Origin: JAUIAI01 sp041396585
Lineage (GTDB): Bacteria > Pseudomonadota > Gammaproteobacteria > Burkholderiales > Burkholderiaceae_E
DNA: 64,000 nt
NCBI GenBank assembly: GCA_041396585.1
Contig: JAWKYG010000018.1
Coordinates: forward strand, 62,001 to 126,000
Direction: 5' to 3'
Positions 55,937 to 64,000 of this stretch are shown here, in pieces. The translations under genes and the position numbers were made by a program. The notes beneath the pieces were generated by a model, which was not told the origin of the DNA, did not search any database, and saw nothing but the letters and a program-made list of their open reading frames with translations. Numbering within the stretch: the first letter of the stretch is position 1; each line of letters opens with the position of its first letter.

Positions 55937-56752
55937 ATGCCGGTGATCGACCGCGGCGATGAACGCATCTGGCGACTGCGTACGCCGCGCGCGGTCTGGC
56001 TGCGCTGGTTGGTTACCCTGCTTGGCGTGGCCGTCTTTCTGGTCTGCTGGCGGCAGATCTCCGACGCCACCACCTGGTTCTTCGTCAGGATGCGCCCAGA
56101 ATCGCGGCCGACATCGGTTCACGTGCCTTTCCGCCGCGCTGGGGCTATATCCAGAGGCTCTGGGAGCCGCTCTGGGACACGCTGAACATCGCCACCTTGG
56201 GAACCCTGCTGGCCCTTTTCCTGGCCGTGCCGGTTGCGTTCCTCGCTGCGCGCAATACCACGCCCAGCCGGCTGTTCATCCGGCCACTGGCGCTGCTCAT
56301 CATCGTCGCGTCGCGATCGATCAACTCGCTGATCTGGGCCCTGCTGCTGGTGGCGGTCATCGGGCCGGGCGTGCTGGCCGGATTGTTCGCGATCGCGCTG
56401 CGATCGATCGGTTTTTGCGGCAAGCTGCTCTATGAAGCGATCGAGGAGATCGATGTCGGCCAGGTCGAGGCGATCACGGCAACGGGCGCAAGCCGCTGGC
56501 AGGTGATGCTCTACGGAATCGTGCCGCAGATCATGCCGACATTCGCCGGCGTGTCGGTGTTTCGCTGGGACATCAATATCCGGGAATCGACGGTGCTCGG
56601 CCTGGTCGGTGCCGGTGGTATCGGCCTCGAGTTGCAGGCCTCATTGAACACGTTGGCCTGGCCCCAGGTGACGTTGATCCTGCTGGTGATCCTGCTGACC
56701 GTGATCGTCAGCGAATGGATATCGGCGCGTGTGCGGGTGCGATCATCTGATG
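55937..56752 (+). CDS. phnE: Phosphonate ABC permease PhnE2, one frameshift and a repeat-run tail
   Basis: Second permease, starting ATG 55937 directly after phnE1. The frame holds to about 56090 (ATTWFFV), then shifts, and DAPRIAADIGSRAFPPRWGY leads into the long intact part TLGTLLALFLAVPVAFLAAR, ATGASRWQVMLYGIVPQ and RESTVLGLVGAGGIGLELQA. The similarity ends near SEWISARVRVR at about 56750, where an 8-bp array begins and the open frame runs on for about 95 extra codons. The original stop seems lost or displaced by the array. Confidence 0.8.
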
Positions 56753-56824
56753 CCGGCAGTGCGGCAGTGCGGCAGTGCGGCAGTCCGGCAGTGCGGCAGT
56801 CCGGCAGTCCGGCAGTCCGGCAGT
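56753..56824. repeat. Tandem array of an 8-bp unit, 9 copies
   Basis: Nine 8-bp units (SCGGCAGT, where the first base alternates C or G in the order C G G G C G C C C), exactly 72 bases. It lies at the 3' end of phnE2 and 41 bases past the end of the convergent phnX. Each single-copy change would shift the reading frame of anything translated through it. Confidence 0.92.
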
Positions 56825-56865
56825 CAAGCGGTCCGCAGCCGCCGCCCCGCGAGTGCCCGCCGGGC

Positions 56866-57645
56866 TCAGGCGTTCAGTGCATGCACGAGTGCGGGCAGAT
56901 CGGCGACGGTGTCGATCAGGTGATCGGCGCCCGCGTCGCGCAGGATCTTTCCCGCGCGCTCACGGATTTCCTGCAACTCGCCTGCGCTGAGCGCTTGCAC
57001 CTCGGCAACCGTGCGGCCGCAGGTGTTGCCAGACAGTAGCACGCCGACTGTGACGCAGCCTGCCGTGCTGCCTTCGGCAATGCCGGGCGCCGTGTCATCG
57101 ACCTTGATCACCGCCTGCGGGGGATGCACGAGCAGGTCGATCAGGCATTGGTACATGGCCAGCGGCCCGGGCCGGGTCTGTGCGAGATCGTCGGCACAGA
57201 CGAGATTGTCCGGTACATAGCCCTGCGCGGCGGCTGCCGGCAGAATGCGCTCCATGATCGAGCGGGTGTAGCCGGTGGTCGAGCCGATCTTCATGCCCAT
57301 CGTGCGCAGCGCATCGACCGCTGCCTTCGCACCGGGAACGAGATCCGTATATTGCGCAACAACACGCTCATTGATCGGCACGAATACCTCGAACAGTCGG
57401 TCGATCTGGGCGCTGTCGGGCAGGCTGCCATGGGTCGCCTGCCATCGTGCGCTGATCCGCGGGTCGGCGAGCATCGCCGCGATGTGTTCGCGCTTGGGAG
57501 ATCCCATCGGCCGACGGGCCTCGTCGATGGAGACTTCCACGCCGAAATGTCTGAATGCTTCGACGAACGCCCCCATCGGGGCGAACGAACCGAAGTCGAT
57601 CATCGTGCCGGCCCAGTCGAAGACAACCGCCTTGAATCTGTTCAT
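56866..57645 (-). CDS. phnX: Phosphonoacetaldehyde hydrolase
   Basis: HAD-superfamily enzyme cleaving phosphonoacetaldehyde to acetaldehyde and phosphate through a Schiff base. Start ATG 57645 (MNRFKAVVFDWAGTMIDFGS); the DWAGT motif provides the nucleophile aspartate. The Schiff-base lysine is in RRPMGSPKREHIAAML. Also seen are IGSTTGYTRSIMERILP and KVDDTAPGIAEGSTAGCVTV. 259 residues, intact. It converges with the phn uptake operon. The aminotransferase that usually supplies its substrate (PhnW) is not in the window. Confidence 0.9.
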   Translation of the reverse strand: MNRFKAVVFDWAGTMIDFGSFAPMGAFVEAFRHFGVEVSIDEARRPMGSPKREHIAAMLADPRISARWQATHGSLPDSAQIDRLFEVFVPINERVVAQYTDLVPGAKAAVDALRTMGMKIGSTTGYTRSIMERILPAAAAQGYVPDNLVCADDLAQTRPGPLAMYQCLIDLLVHPPQAVIKVDDTAPGIAEGSTAGCVTVGVLLSGNTCGRTVAEVQALSAGELQEIRERAGKILRDAGADHLIDTVADLPALVHALNA

Positions 57646-57874
57646 CACGAAACACCGGTTCCTTGCCGGAGGTGGCCATTTCACGCATTGCTGCCGGGCG
57701 GACACGGTGCATGGCCGCCGGATGGCAGGGTCTGTGCGCCAATCCGCCGTTGGCTCTGCCGTGCGCGCGGCATGCGATGCCTGATAATCGCGGCGCAGGG
57801 TGTTCGACCAGGATGGCCCGAACAGCACGGCCGCCCGCCGCCGGCGCGGGCTCTAGACACCACAGACCACGAAG

Positions 57875-58810
57875 ATGCCATTTGAAGATGACAGATCCAT
57901 GACCGGGATGCTCTCGCATATCGATGCGCAGTGGGCGTTTCAGGCCTATGAAGCGATTCGCGGGCGGCTGCCAGGCGCGCATTTCGGGGCCGCCCCGGTG
58001 CATGCTGACTCTCTGGCGGCCGTGGCCGATCGCTTCGATGTCTTTCTGCTCGATGCCTTTGGTGTGCTCAATGTTGGCGAGCGGCCGATTCCGGGAGTCC
58101 CCGAGCGGGTGGATGCCCTGCGGGCGGCCGGCAAGACCGTGATCGTCGTGACCAATGCGGCCAGCTATCCGTTTGGCGCCCTGCGGCAACGTTACCAGCG
58201 GCTGGGCTTCGCCTTCGACGAGCGCTCGGTGGTGTCCAGCCGCATGGCCTTGTGGGCATCCTTGCCCAAGGACGGGCGCGTCTGGGGTCTGATGGCGTCT
58301 CGCGAATATGGCCGAGATGAGATGCCCGAGGGCGCGATCTACCTGGAGGAGGATCCGGCGGCTTATGATCAGGTGGACGGCTTTCTCTTGCTCGGTTCGT
58401 CGGGCTGGAACGAAACCCGGCAGAGCCTGCTCGAACAGGCGCTGATGCGGCGCGCGCGCGAGGTGAGGGTAGGCAACCCGGACATCATCGCACCGCGCGA
58501 AACCGGGTTCTCGCTCGAGCCGGGTCATTATGCGCATCGGCTGGCCGATGCCGCCGGCATCGAACCTCTGTTTTTCGGCAAGCCCTTTGGCAATGTGTTC
58601 GAGCTGGTACGCGAGAGAATACCGCCAGGCACGCCGGATGAACGCGTGCTGATGGTGGGCGACAGCCTGCACACCGACGTGCTAGGTGGGCGCGCGGCCG
58701 GGTTTGTGACGGCACTCGTGACCGACTATGGCTTTTTTGCCGGACAGGATCCCGCATCATCGATCTCGGACTCGGGCATCGTTCCGGATTTCATTCTGCC
58801 CCGGCCTTGA
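57875..58810 (+). CDS. HAD-IIA family hydrolase (NagD-like)
   Basis: 311-residue phosphatase-like protein. The nucleophile motif is FDVFLLDAFGVLNVGERPIP (DxFGV type), the second motif is VIVVTNAASYPFGALRQRY, and LMVGDSLHTDVLGGRAAGF holds the metal-binding aspartates. C1-cap insertion in the middle (GAIYLEEDPAAYDQVDGFLL) matches class IIA. Divergent from phnX over 229 bases. Probable role in organophosphate metabolism; substrate unknown. An alternative start is ATG 57899. Confidence 0.83.
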   Translation: MPFEDDRSMTGMLSHIDAQWAFQAYEAIRGRLPGAHFGAAPVHADSLAAVADRFDVFLLDAFGVLNVGERPIPGVPERVDALRAAGKTVIVVTNAASYPFGALRQRYQRLGFAFDERSVVSSRMALWASLPKDGRVWGLMASREYGRDEMPEGAIYLEEDPAAYDQVDGFLLLGSSGWNETRQSLLEQALMRRAREVRVGNPDIIAPRETGFSLEPGHYAHRLADAAGIEPLFFGKPFGNVFELVRERIPPGTPDERVLMVGDSLHTDVLGGRAAGFVTALVTDYGFFAGQDPASSISDSGIVPDFILPRP

Positions 58811-58813
58811 CAG

Positions 58814-59670
58814 TCATCGGGCGTCGCCGGCACCCGCCGCGCTCAGGTGCCGGGCTCTCGCCCGGCCGGCGTCGCGTGTGAACGGCCGGCGCAACTGATA
58901 GCCGATGCGATCCGCGGCTTCGACATCCATGGTGTCAACCCCGTAGCGTATCTGCGCGGTGTCGGCATAGACGAAGGTGCCAAACAACCTGTCCCAGATA
59001 GAGAACACATTGCCGTAGTTGCGATCCGTCCAGGGGTGGGTCTCATGGTGATGAAACTTGTGCGCATTCGGACTGACGAACACCGCTGCCATGGCGCGAT
59101 CGAGGCCCGGGGGCAGGCGCAGATTGGCATGGGTGAAGTAGGTGAAGATGACGGTCAGCAGGCGATAGAACAGGTAGTAAGAGATTGGACGCCAAGCAGC
59201 GCGACGATCACCAGTGAGAACGCCTCCCTGACCGCGTAGTCGAGCGGATGATGGCGGGTGCCGGTGGTGGCATCCACATGTGTGTCGCTGTGATGCACCA
59301 TGTGAAACCGCCAGAGCAGAGGCAGGTTATGCAGCAGGTAGTGCACGACGTACTGGGCCAGAAAATCCAGTATCAGCACGGTCAGCAGCAATTCGGCCCA
59401 GAGCGGCCAGGTTATCTGCTGAAACAGCCCGAACTGATGTTCGGCCAGCCAGGGCAGCAGCCTGACGAGGGCCAGACCGAACAAGGCGTTGATCATCAGG
59501 GTGGTGCCCAGCAGCGCGCCATTGACCCGCGCGTGCCGCAATCGGTCGTAGGGGGCGTGTGAGAGCGGGGCAAGCCGTTCGAGCAGCGTCGCCCCGGCCA
59601 GCCAGAAGGCGACCCAGATCACCTTGTAGGCGTCTGGCATGCGCTCGATAGCGGTCAGCATCTCGGTCAT
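58814..59670 (-). CDS. Sterol desaturase / fatty acid hydroxylase-family protein, one frameshift
   Basis: Membrane di-iron enzyme family. N-terminal part from ATG 59670 (MTEMLTAIERMPDAYKVIWV), with His motifs in RFHMVHHSDTHVD and RHHPLD. Near 59163 the frame is lost; the next frame gives SYYLFYRLLTVIFTYFTHAN, LRLPPGLDRAMAAVFVSPNA and HKFHHHETHPWTD, completing the histidine set. About 285 residues joined. It is downstream of the aconitase-family gene on the same strand; substrate unknown. Confidence 0.78.
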
Positions 59671-59760
59671 GTTTCGCTCCGGTTCGGTTGCCAGGCCGGG
59701 AGGCTGGCGATGGCAGTGCTGAAAGGCGATCGGCCATCGCGCGGGTGGAGGCTCCCGGAT

Positions 59761-61751
59761 TCAAGACATCCGGGATTCATGCATCGTCTGCAATGCCTGG
59801 AAGGATACGATTCTGCCGGCAATCGCACTCGCAATCACCGTGGCGGGGCTCGCCAGCCAGACCTGTCCCGGGCCGGCCCGGCCGGGAAAGTTACGGTTGG
59901 TGGCCGAGATCGTCACCTGCCGGGGCGATTCGGAAACACCCGGCCCGCACTGGGCACAGGCGCCGCAGGCGGCTCCGAGAATCTCCGCGCCGATCGCCTC
60001 GAAGGTTTCCAGGTAGCCCCGTTGGCGACAGTAGTCGCGAACGTCGACCGACCCGCATTGCAGATACAGATGCACGCCTGGCGCAACGCGCAGGCCATGA
60101 TCCAGCGCCCATCGGGCCACCCGATGATATTGGTCGAAGTCGGCGCGCTTGCCCGCTGTGCAGGATCCCCCGTAGGCGATGTCGACGCGCTGCGGATGCT
60201 CGAGTTCGGATACTGGCAGTCCGTTGCCTGGGTCCCCGGGGCGGGCGAGCATCGGGCTGATACGGGCGCAGTCCAGCGTCAGTGTGTGCGCGAAGTGTGC
60301 CCCCGGATCCGATTGCATCCAGTCCTGGAGTTCGACGTGCTCGCCACGACGCTGGGCGATGAAGCGGATCGTTTCGGCATCGGGTGCGCACAGGCCGCTC
60401 AGGCCACCCATTTCCGCGACCATGTTGGTCAGCGTCGCGCGCTCATCGATGTCCATGGCATCGATCACCGGCCCGGCGAACTCGAACACCTTGCCCAGGC
60501 CGCCGCCGTCACGGATGAAGGTGGGCCAGCAGCGTCAGCGCGACGTCCTTGGCGCAGACACCGCCGCTCAGTTCACCCTCGAGCGAGATCAGCAGATTCT
60601 CGAACCGCACCTCCGCACCGCGCCGGAAATGAACGCAGTGGCCATCTCGGTGGTGCCAATTCCGATGGCCAGAGCGCCCAGCGCGCCACTGTGCGGGTGT
60701 GACTGTCGGTACCGACCACCAGCTGTCCGGGCCTGACATAGTGCTCGGTCATCAGCGCATGGCTGATGCCCTCGCTGCCCTGGCCGTTGTGCAGCAAACC
60801 GTGACCGGAGAGGCCGTATGCGGCGCCGAATTCGCGGTGGCGCTCGGCCAGCTCGCGGATTCTTCCGACCAGACCGAGACGGACATGCGTCGGTGAGCGC
60901 TCCACATACGCATTGTGGTCCTCGAACAGCACGATGCTGGCCGGATCATGGAGCGCTGGCCGCTGCCCGAACTCATGCTCCAGGAGGTAGCCGGCCATCG
61001 CGGTGTAGATCTCGTGGATGAAGCGCAGATCCGGGCGCATGAACTGCCGGCGGATCCGGGTTTGGTCTGTGTCGTCGGTGGCCATCTCGAAGCGATGCCG
61101 CGCGACGATCTTTTCGGCCAGTGTCAGGGGATGGGCAGGACCCGCTGTGTCCGGGTCGGTCATGGCGTCAATAGCCGGCCGCGCGTTCGCTGCGGGCTCG
61201 ACCGCACCGGGGCCCAGCAGATGGGCCCGGCCGAAGCGCAGCAGGCCGCCGGCGCGCAGGATCGCCGCGGACAGGGGCTCGCGGCCGGCTATCAGATCCT
61301 CGAGCGTGATGTCCTCGCCCGCCTCGATGCGTGCGATGAGCCCGAAGTCCGTGCTCGTGAACAAACCGAGGTTGTCGCAGTTCTGGCGATAGAGCCTTTC
61401 GAAACTCTCGGCAATCACCAGGCGGATGCCGGCCGAATGCTCGGCCAGCGGGCTGTGCTCGCGTGACGAGCCCTTGCCGTAGCGGCGGCCGGCCACCAGC
61501 ACCGTGAATCCGCCGTTGGCCAGGGCGCCCCGAATGATCGGGCGCTGCCCGCCCAGTACCGTGCCTGTGTGGGCCCACTCGGCCAGCGCCCGATCGAAGT
61601 GCACCAGTGTGGGTAGCGGTGTGATCTCGTCAGTCGAGATTTCGTCGCGCAGGTGTGATCGGTCAGCCGCTGGCAGCGTTTCGCCGGCGAGTTGCCGGGC
61701 AACGGCACCCGGCATATCACTCAGGAACAGAATGCGCCCTTCGAATCTCAT
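59761..61751 (-). pseudogene. Fused aconitase-family hydratase, swivel domain first, at least three frameshifts
   Basis: Begins at ATG 61751 with a LeuD-like swivel domain (GRRYGKGSSREHSPLAEHSA, ISTDEITPLPTLVHFDRALA), then a LeuC/aconitase catalytic part (DHNAYVERSPTHVRLGLVGR, GQLVVGTDSHT). Between about 60690 and 60490 three frame changes occur (ENLLISLEGELSGGVCAKDV lies in the third frame), then the C-terminus is intact: YGGSCTAGKRADFDQ and GAACGACAQCGPG hold iron-sulfur cysteines, and ATNRNFPGRAG is the conserved R-loop. About 660 residues. Domain order resembles AcnB or LeuD-LeuC fusions. Start overlaps the MarR stop by four bases. Confidence 0.78.
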
Positions 61752-62221
61752 CTGGCTTGCCTCGCTTCCAGGCGTTCGAGCAGGCGTTCGATGCCGTCCA
61801 GGAGCTGATGGATCTGATCGCCGCCGAGGTCGCTTTCTATGCCGGCATAGATCTGGGCGCTGCGCGGCGAGGCTTCGGTCATGAAGCGCAGGCCGTCTGC
61901 GGTGAGCGAGAGTTGCAGGCGGCGTGCATCACCGCTGGCTCGATTGCCGGTGACGAAGCCGCGCTCGGTGAGGGTGCGCAGGATGCGGGTCAGCGATGGG
62001 GCGAGGATGCAGGCCTGCGCCGCCAGCTCGGTGGCATCGGTTTCGCCGAGTTCCGCCAGCACGCGCATCACCCGCCACTGCTGTTCGGTCATGCCGATGT
62101 CGCGCAGCATCGGCCGAAAGCGCTCCATCACCGCCTCGCGCGCACGCAGCAGTGCGATCGGCAGCGTGCGCCGGGTTTGGGCAAGCGCGAAACCGGTCGA
62201 CGACCCGGGTTCTCGTTTCAC
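61748..62221 (-). CDS. MarR-family regulator, HpcR-like
   Basis: 157-residue winged-helix protein starting with GTG 62221. The HpcR-type sequence RTLPIALLRAREAVMERFRP is followed by the recognition region QACILAPSLTRILRTLTERG and wing GDARRLQLSLTADGLRF. HpcR regulates homoprotocatechuate degradation operons. It is divergent from an HpaE-like dehydrogenase, with a perfect palindrome between them, so it likely represses both directions until an aromatic ligand binds. Confidence 0.85.
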   Translation of the reverse strand: MKREPGSSTGFALAQTRRTLPIALLRAREAVMERFRPMLRDIGMTEQQWRVMRVLAELGETDATELAAQACILAPSLTRILRTLTERGFVTGNRASGDARRLQLSLTADGLRFMTEASPRSAQIYAGIESDLGGDQIHQLLDGIERLLERLEARQAR

Positions 62222-62246
62222 AGGGAATCCTTTTGACCTTGAGTAG

Positions 62247-62258
62247 TTAACATGTTAA
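62247..62258. promoter_or_regulatory. Palindromic operator, MarR/HpcR type
   Basis: TTAACATGTTAA is a perfect 12-base palindrome in the 113-base gap between the divergent marR and dehydrogenase genes, in an AT-rich stretch unlike its surroundings. MarR proteins bind such dyads; position 26 bases from the marR start makes autoregulation likely. Confidence 0.65.
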
Positions 62259-62334
62259 TTTAATATTCAGCCAGGTCAAGCGGTCGTCGAGCGTACCGAT
62301 CGCCCCGGCACAACCACTGGAGGGTCGTCGCGGT

Positions 62335-63846
62335 ATGAGCAAGTTGGCAGAAAATCTGCAGCGCGCCGAAAAGGCGCTGGCGCGGTTTCGCGCCGAGGGC
62401 GTGATGCATCACATCGGCGGTGAGTCCCTGGCCTCGCAATCGGGCAGCACCTTCGAAACCGTCTCGCCGGTAGACGGTAGCACGCTGGCCACCGTCGCGC
62501 GTGGCGCACAGGCCGACATCGATCGCGCGGTGGCCGCGGCCAAGGCCGCATTTCCGGCCTGGCGGGCAATCGCGGGCGCCGAACGCCGCAAGATCCTGCA
62601 TGCGGTCGCCGATGCGATCGTGGCCCGCGCCGACGAGATCGCGCTGGTCGAGAGCATGGATACCGGTCAGGCGATCCGCTTTATGTCCAAGGCGGCGATC
62701 CGCGGCGCCGAGAACTTCCGGTTCTACGCCGACAAGGCGCCCGAGGCGCAAGACGGCATGACCCTGCGCGGGCCCGGCCAGATCAACATCACCTCGCGCC
62801 GGCCGATCGGCCCGGTGGGCGTGATCACGCCGTGGAACACACCGTTCATGCTGTCCACCTGGAAGATCGCGCCCGCGCTTGCGGCCGGTTGCACCGTCGT
62901 GCACAAGCCGGCCGAGTTCTCACCGATGACCGCCAAGCTGTTGGTGGAGATCGCCGAGTCGGCCGGGCTGCCCAAGGGGGTGATGAATCTGGTCAACGGC
63001 TTCGGCGAGGATGCCGGCAAGGCGTTGACCGAGCATCGCGATATCAAGGCGATCGCGTTCGTCGGCGAGGGGCGCACGGGATCGATGATCATGGCCCAGG
63101 GCGCGGCCACGCTCAAGCGGGTGCATTTCGAGCTCGGTGGCAAGAACCCGTGCATCGTGTTCGATGATGCCGACCTGGACCGGGCCGTGGATGCGGCCAC
63201 GTTCATGATCTATTCGCTCAATGGCGAGCGCTGCACCTCGTCGTCGCGCCTGCTCGTGCAGGAAGGGATCTATGACGAGTTCACGCGTCGCGTCGCCCAG
63301 GTGGCCGAAAGCATCAAGGTCGGTCATCCACTCGATCCCGAGACCGTGGTCGGGCCGCTGATTCACCCCGTGCACGAGAGGAAGGTGTTGTCCTACTTCG
63401 AGCTCGCGCGTCAGGAGGGCGCCACGATCGCCGCCGGCGGTAAGAAAGTCGGTGATGCCGGCTGTTTCGTGCAACCGACCTTGTTCACCCAGGCGCGCAA
63501 CGACATGCGTATCGCCCAGGAGGAGATCTTCGGTCCTGTGCTGACCGCCATCCCGTTCAAGGACGAGGACGATGCGGTGGCGATCGCCAATGATGTCCAG
63601 TACGGACTCACCGCCTATGTCTGGACGCGGGATCTACAGCGCGCATTGTCGATGACCGACCGGCTCGATGCCGGCATGATGTGGGTCAACTCCGAGAATG
63701 TGCGCCATCTGCCGACGCCGTTTGGTGGTGTGAAGGATTCTGGCATCGGGCGCGACGGCGGCGACTGGTCGTTCGATTTCTATATGGAAACGATCAATGT
63801 CTGCCTGCCGACTGTTGAACACAAGATACCCAGGCTGGGGGGCTGA
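62335..63846 (+). CDS. 5-carboxymethyl-2-hydroxymuconate-semialdehyde dehydrogenase-like
   Basis: NAD-dependent aldehyde dehydrogenase, 503 residues, start ATG 62335. NAD-binding PWNTPFMLSTWKIAPALAAG, catalytic glutamate in HFELGGKNPC and catalytic cysteine in NGERCTSSSRLL. The N-terminal extension and the C-terminus (FDFYMETINVCLPTVEHKIP) are HpaE/HpcC-like. The HpcR-type regulator and a FAH-family gene on either side support a homoprotocatechuate (4-hydroxyphenylacetate) pathway, but a related aromatic acid cannot be excluded. Confidence 0.85.
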   Translation: MSKLAENLQRAEKALARFRAEGVMHHIGGESLASQSGSTFETVSPVDGSTLATVARGAQADIDRAVAAAKAAFPAWRAIAGAERRKILHAVADAIVARADEIALVESMDTGQAIRFMSKAAIRGAENFRFYADKAPEAQDGMTLRGPGQINITSRRPIGPVGVITPWNTPFMLSTWKIAPALAAGCTVVHKPAEFSPMTAKLLVEIAESAGLPKGVMNLVNGFGEDAGKALTEHRDIKAIAFVGEGRTGSMIMAQGAATLKRVHFELGGKNPCIVFDDADLDRAVDAATFMIYSLNGERCTSSSRLLVQEGIYDEFTRRVAQVAESIKVGHPLDPETVVGPLIHPVHERKVLSYFELARQEGATIAAGGKKVGDAGCFVQPTLFTQARNDMRIAQEEIFGPVLTAIPFKDEDDAVAIANDVQYGLTAYVWTRDLQRALSMTDRLDAGMMWVNSENVRHLPTPFGGVKDSGIGRDGGDWSFDFYMETINVCLPTVEHKIPRLGG

Positions 63847-63849
63847 AGC

Positions 63850-64000
63850 ATGAAAGAGATACCCGCGCGTGTGGCGCGCTTTCGACGCGGCGGGCGCGAC
63901 GGCATCGGCCTCATCACCGCCCAGGGCGTGGTCGATCTGACCGACGGACCGGCCGCGCGCTATCCGGGGGGCATGCGCGAGATCCTCGAGCGCGGCGCAC
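63850..64000 (+). CDS. Fumarylacetoacetate hydrolase-family protein, N-terminal part
   Basis: Starts at ATG 63850, three bases after the dehydrogenase stop, and runs off the window end. The 50 visible residues (MKEIPARVARFRRGGRDGIG, then LITAQGVVDLTDGPA) have the N-terminal layout of FAH-family hydrolases and isomerases, of which HpaG-type enzymes act next to HpaE. The catalytic part is outside the window, so the exact activity cannot be read. Confidence 0.65.
   Translation, partial: MKEIPARVARFRRGGRDGIGLITAQGVVDLTDGPAARYPGGMREILERGA

Overview
The window looks like chromosome of a GC-rich betaproteobacterium of the order Burkholderiales, probably near Alcaligenaceae. The main reason is gene order: mog, darP (yjgA), pmbA and greB, then the minus-strand block yicC-gmk-rpoZ-spoT, then Ser/Thr kinase-PP2C-rph-rdgB-hemW, then glnA-ntrB-ntrC-xthA. 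Having both a RelA C-terminus and a full SpoT also fits. This is an inference from synteny and protein sequence; no database search was possible.

Bases 1-19,000 are a tightly packed, intact housekeeping region. It covers stringent response (relA end, spoT), transcription (greB, rpoZ), nucleotide metabolism and hygiene (gmk, rdgB), RNA processing (yicC, rph), heme trafficking (hemW) and nitrogen control. glnA has a readable sigma-54 promoter and two upstream NtrC sites, and the ntrB-ntrC pair that would act on them lies just downstream. Bases 19,000-28,300 hold a 7-bp tandem array, a thioredoxin-fold protein, the oligopeptidase prlC, folD, a tRNA-Ala/tRNA-Glu pair with a strong promoter, a small mercury-handling module (merF plus a GDCCVxC protein), a broken MFS transporter, a PAS chemoreceptor, an orphan biotinyl-carrier protein and a LuxR-type regulator.

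Bases 28,300-48,500 are catabolic and transport genes: malonyl-CoA decarboxylase with a decayed CoA-transferase behind it, two small exporter-type proteins, and a branched-chain-amino-acid-type ABC system (livKGFHM) followed by an aminotransferase and an N-acyl-D-amino-acid deacylase. Then come znuA and znuCB-zur with a putative Zur operator, an uncharacterised protein, a D-threonine-aldolase-like enzyme, a glutathionyl-hydroquinone reductase and a MetE-like methyltransferase. Bases 48,500-64,000 hold an MFS transporter, a DctPQM TRAP system, a phosphonate uptake operon (phnD-phnC-phnE1-phnE2) convergent with a phosphonoacetaldehyde hydrolase (phnX), a HAD-IIA phosphatase, a sterol-desaturase-like membrane protein, a swivel-first fused aconitase-family protein, an HpcR-like MarR regulator, an HpaE-like dehydrogenase and the start of a fumarylacetoacetate-hydrolase-family gene.

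Two features cut across the window. First, the 1-19 kb core reads cleanly, while at least fifteen loci after 19 kb, both tRNAs included, carry single-base frame or stem disruptions. Several pairs compensate each other and some sit in homopolymers, so I favour assembly error over decay for most of them; the CoA-transferase at 30.4-31.5 kb is the exception and looks truly dead. Second, three short-unit tandem arrays with units of 7, 9 and 8 bp sit at gene ends or between genes, and a 33-bp repeat occurs twice, 13 kb apart.
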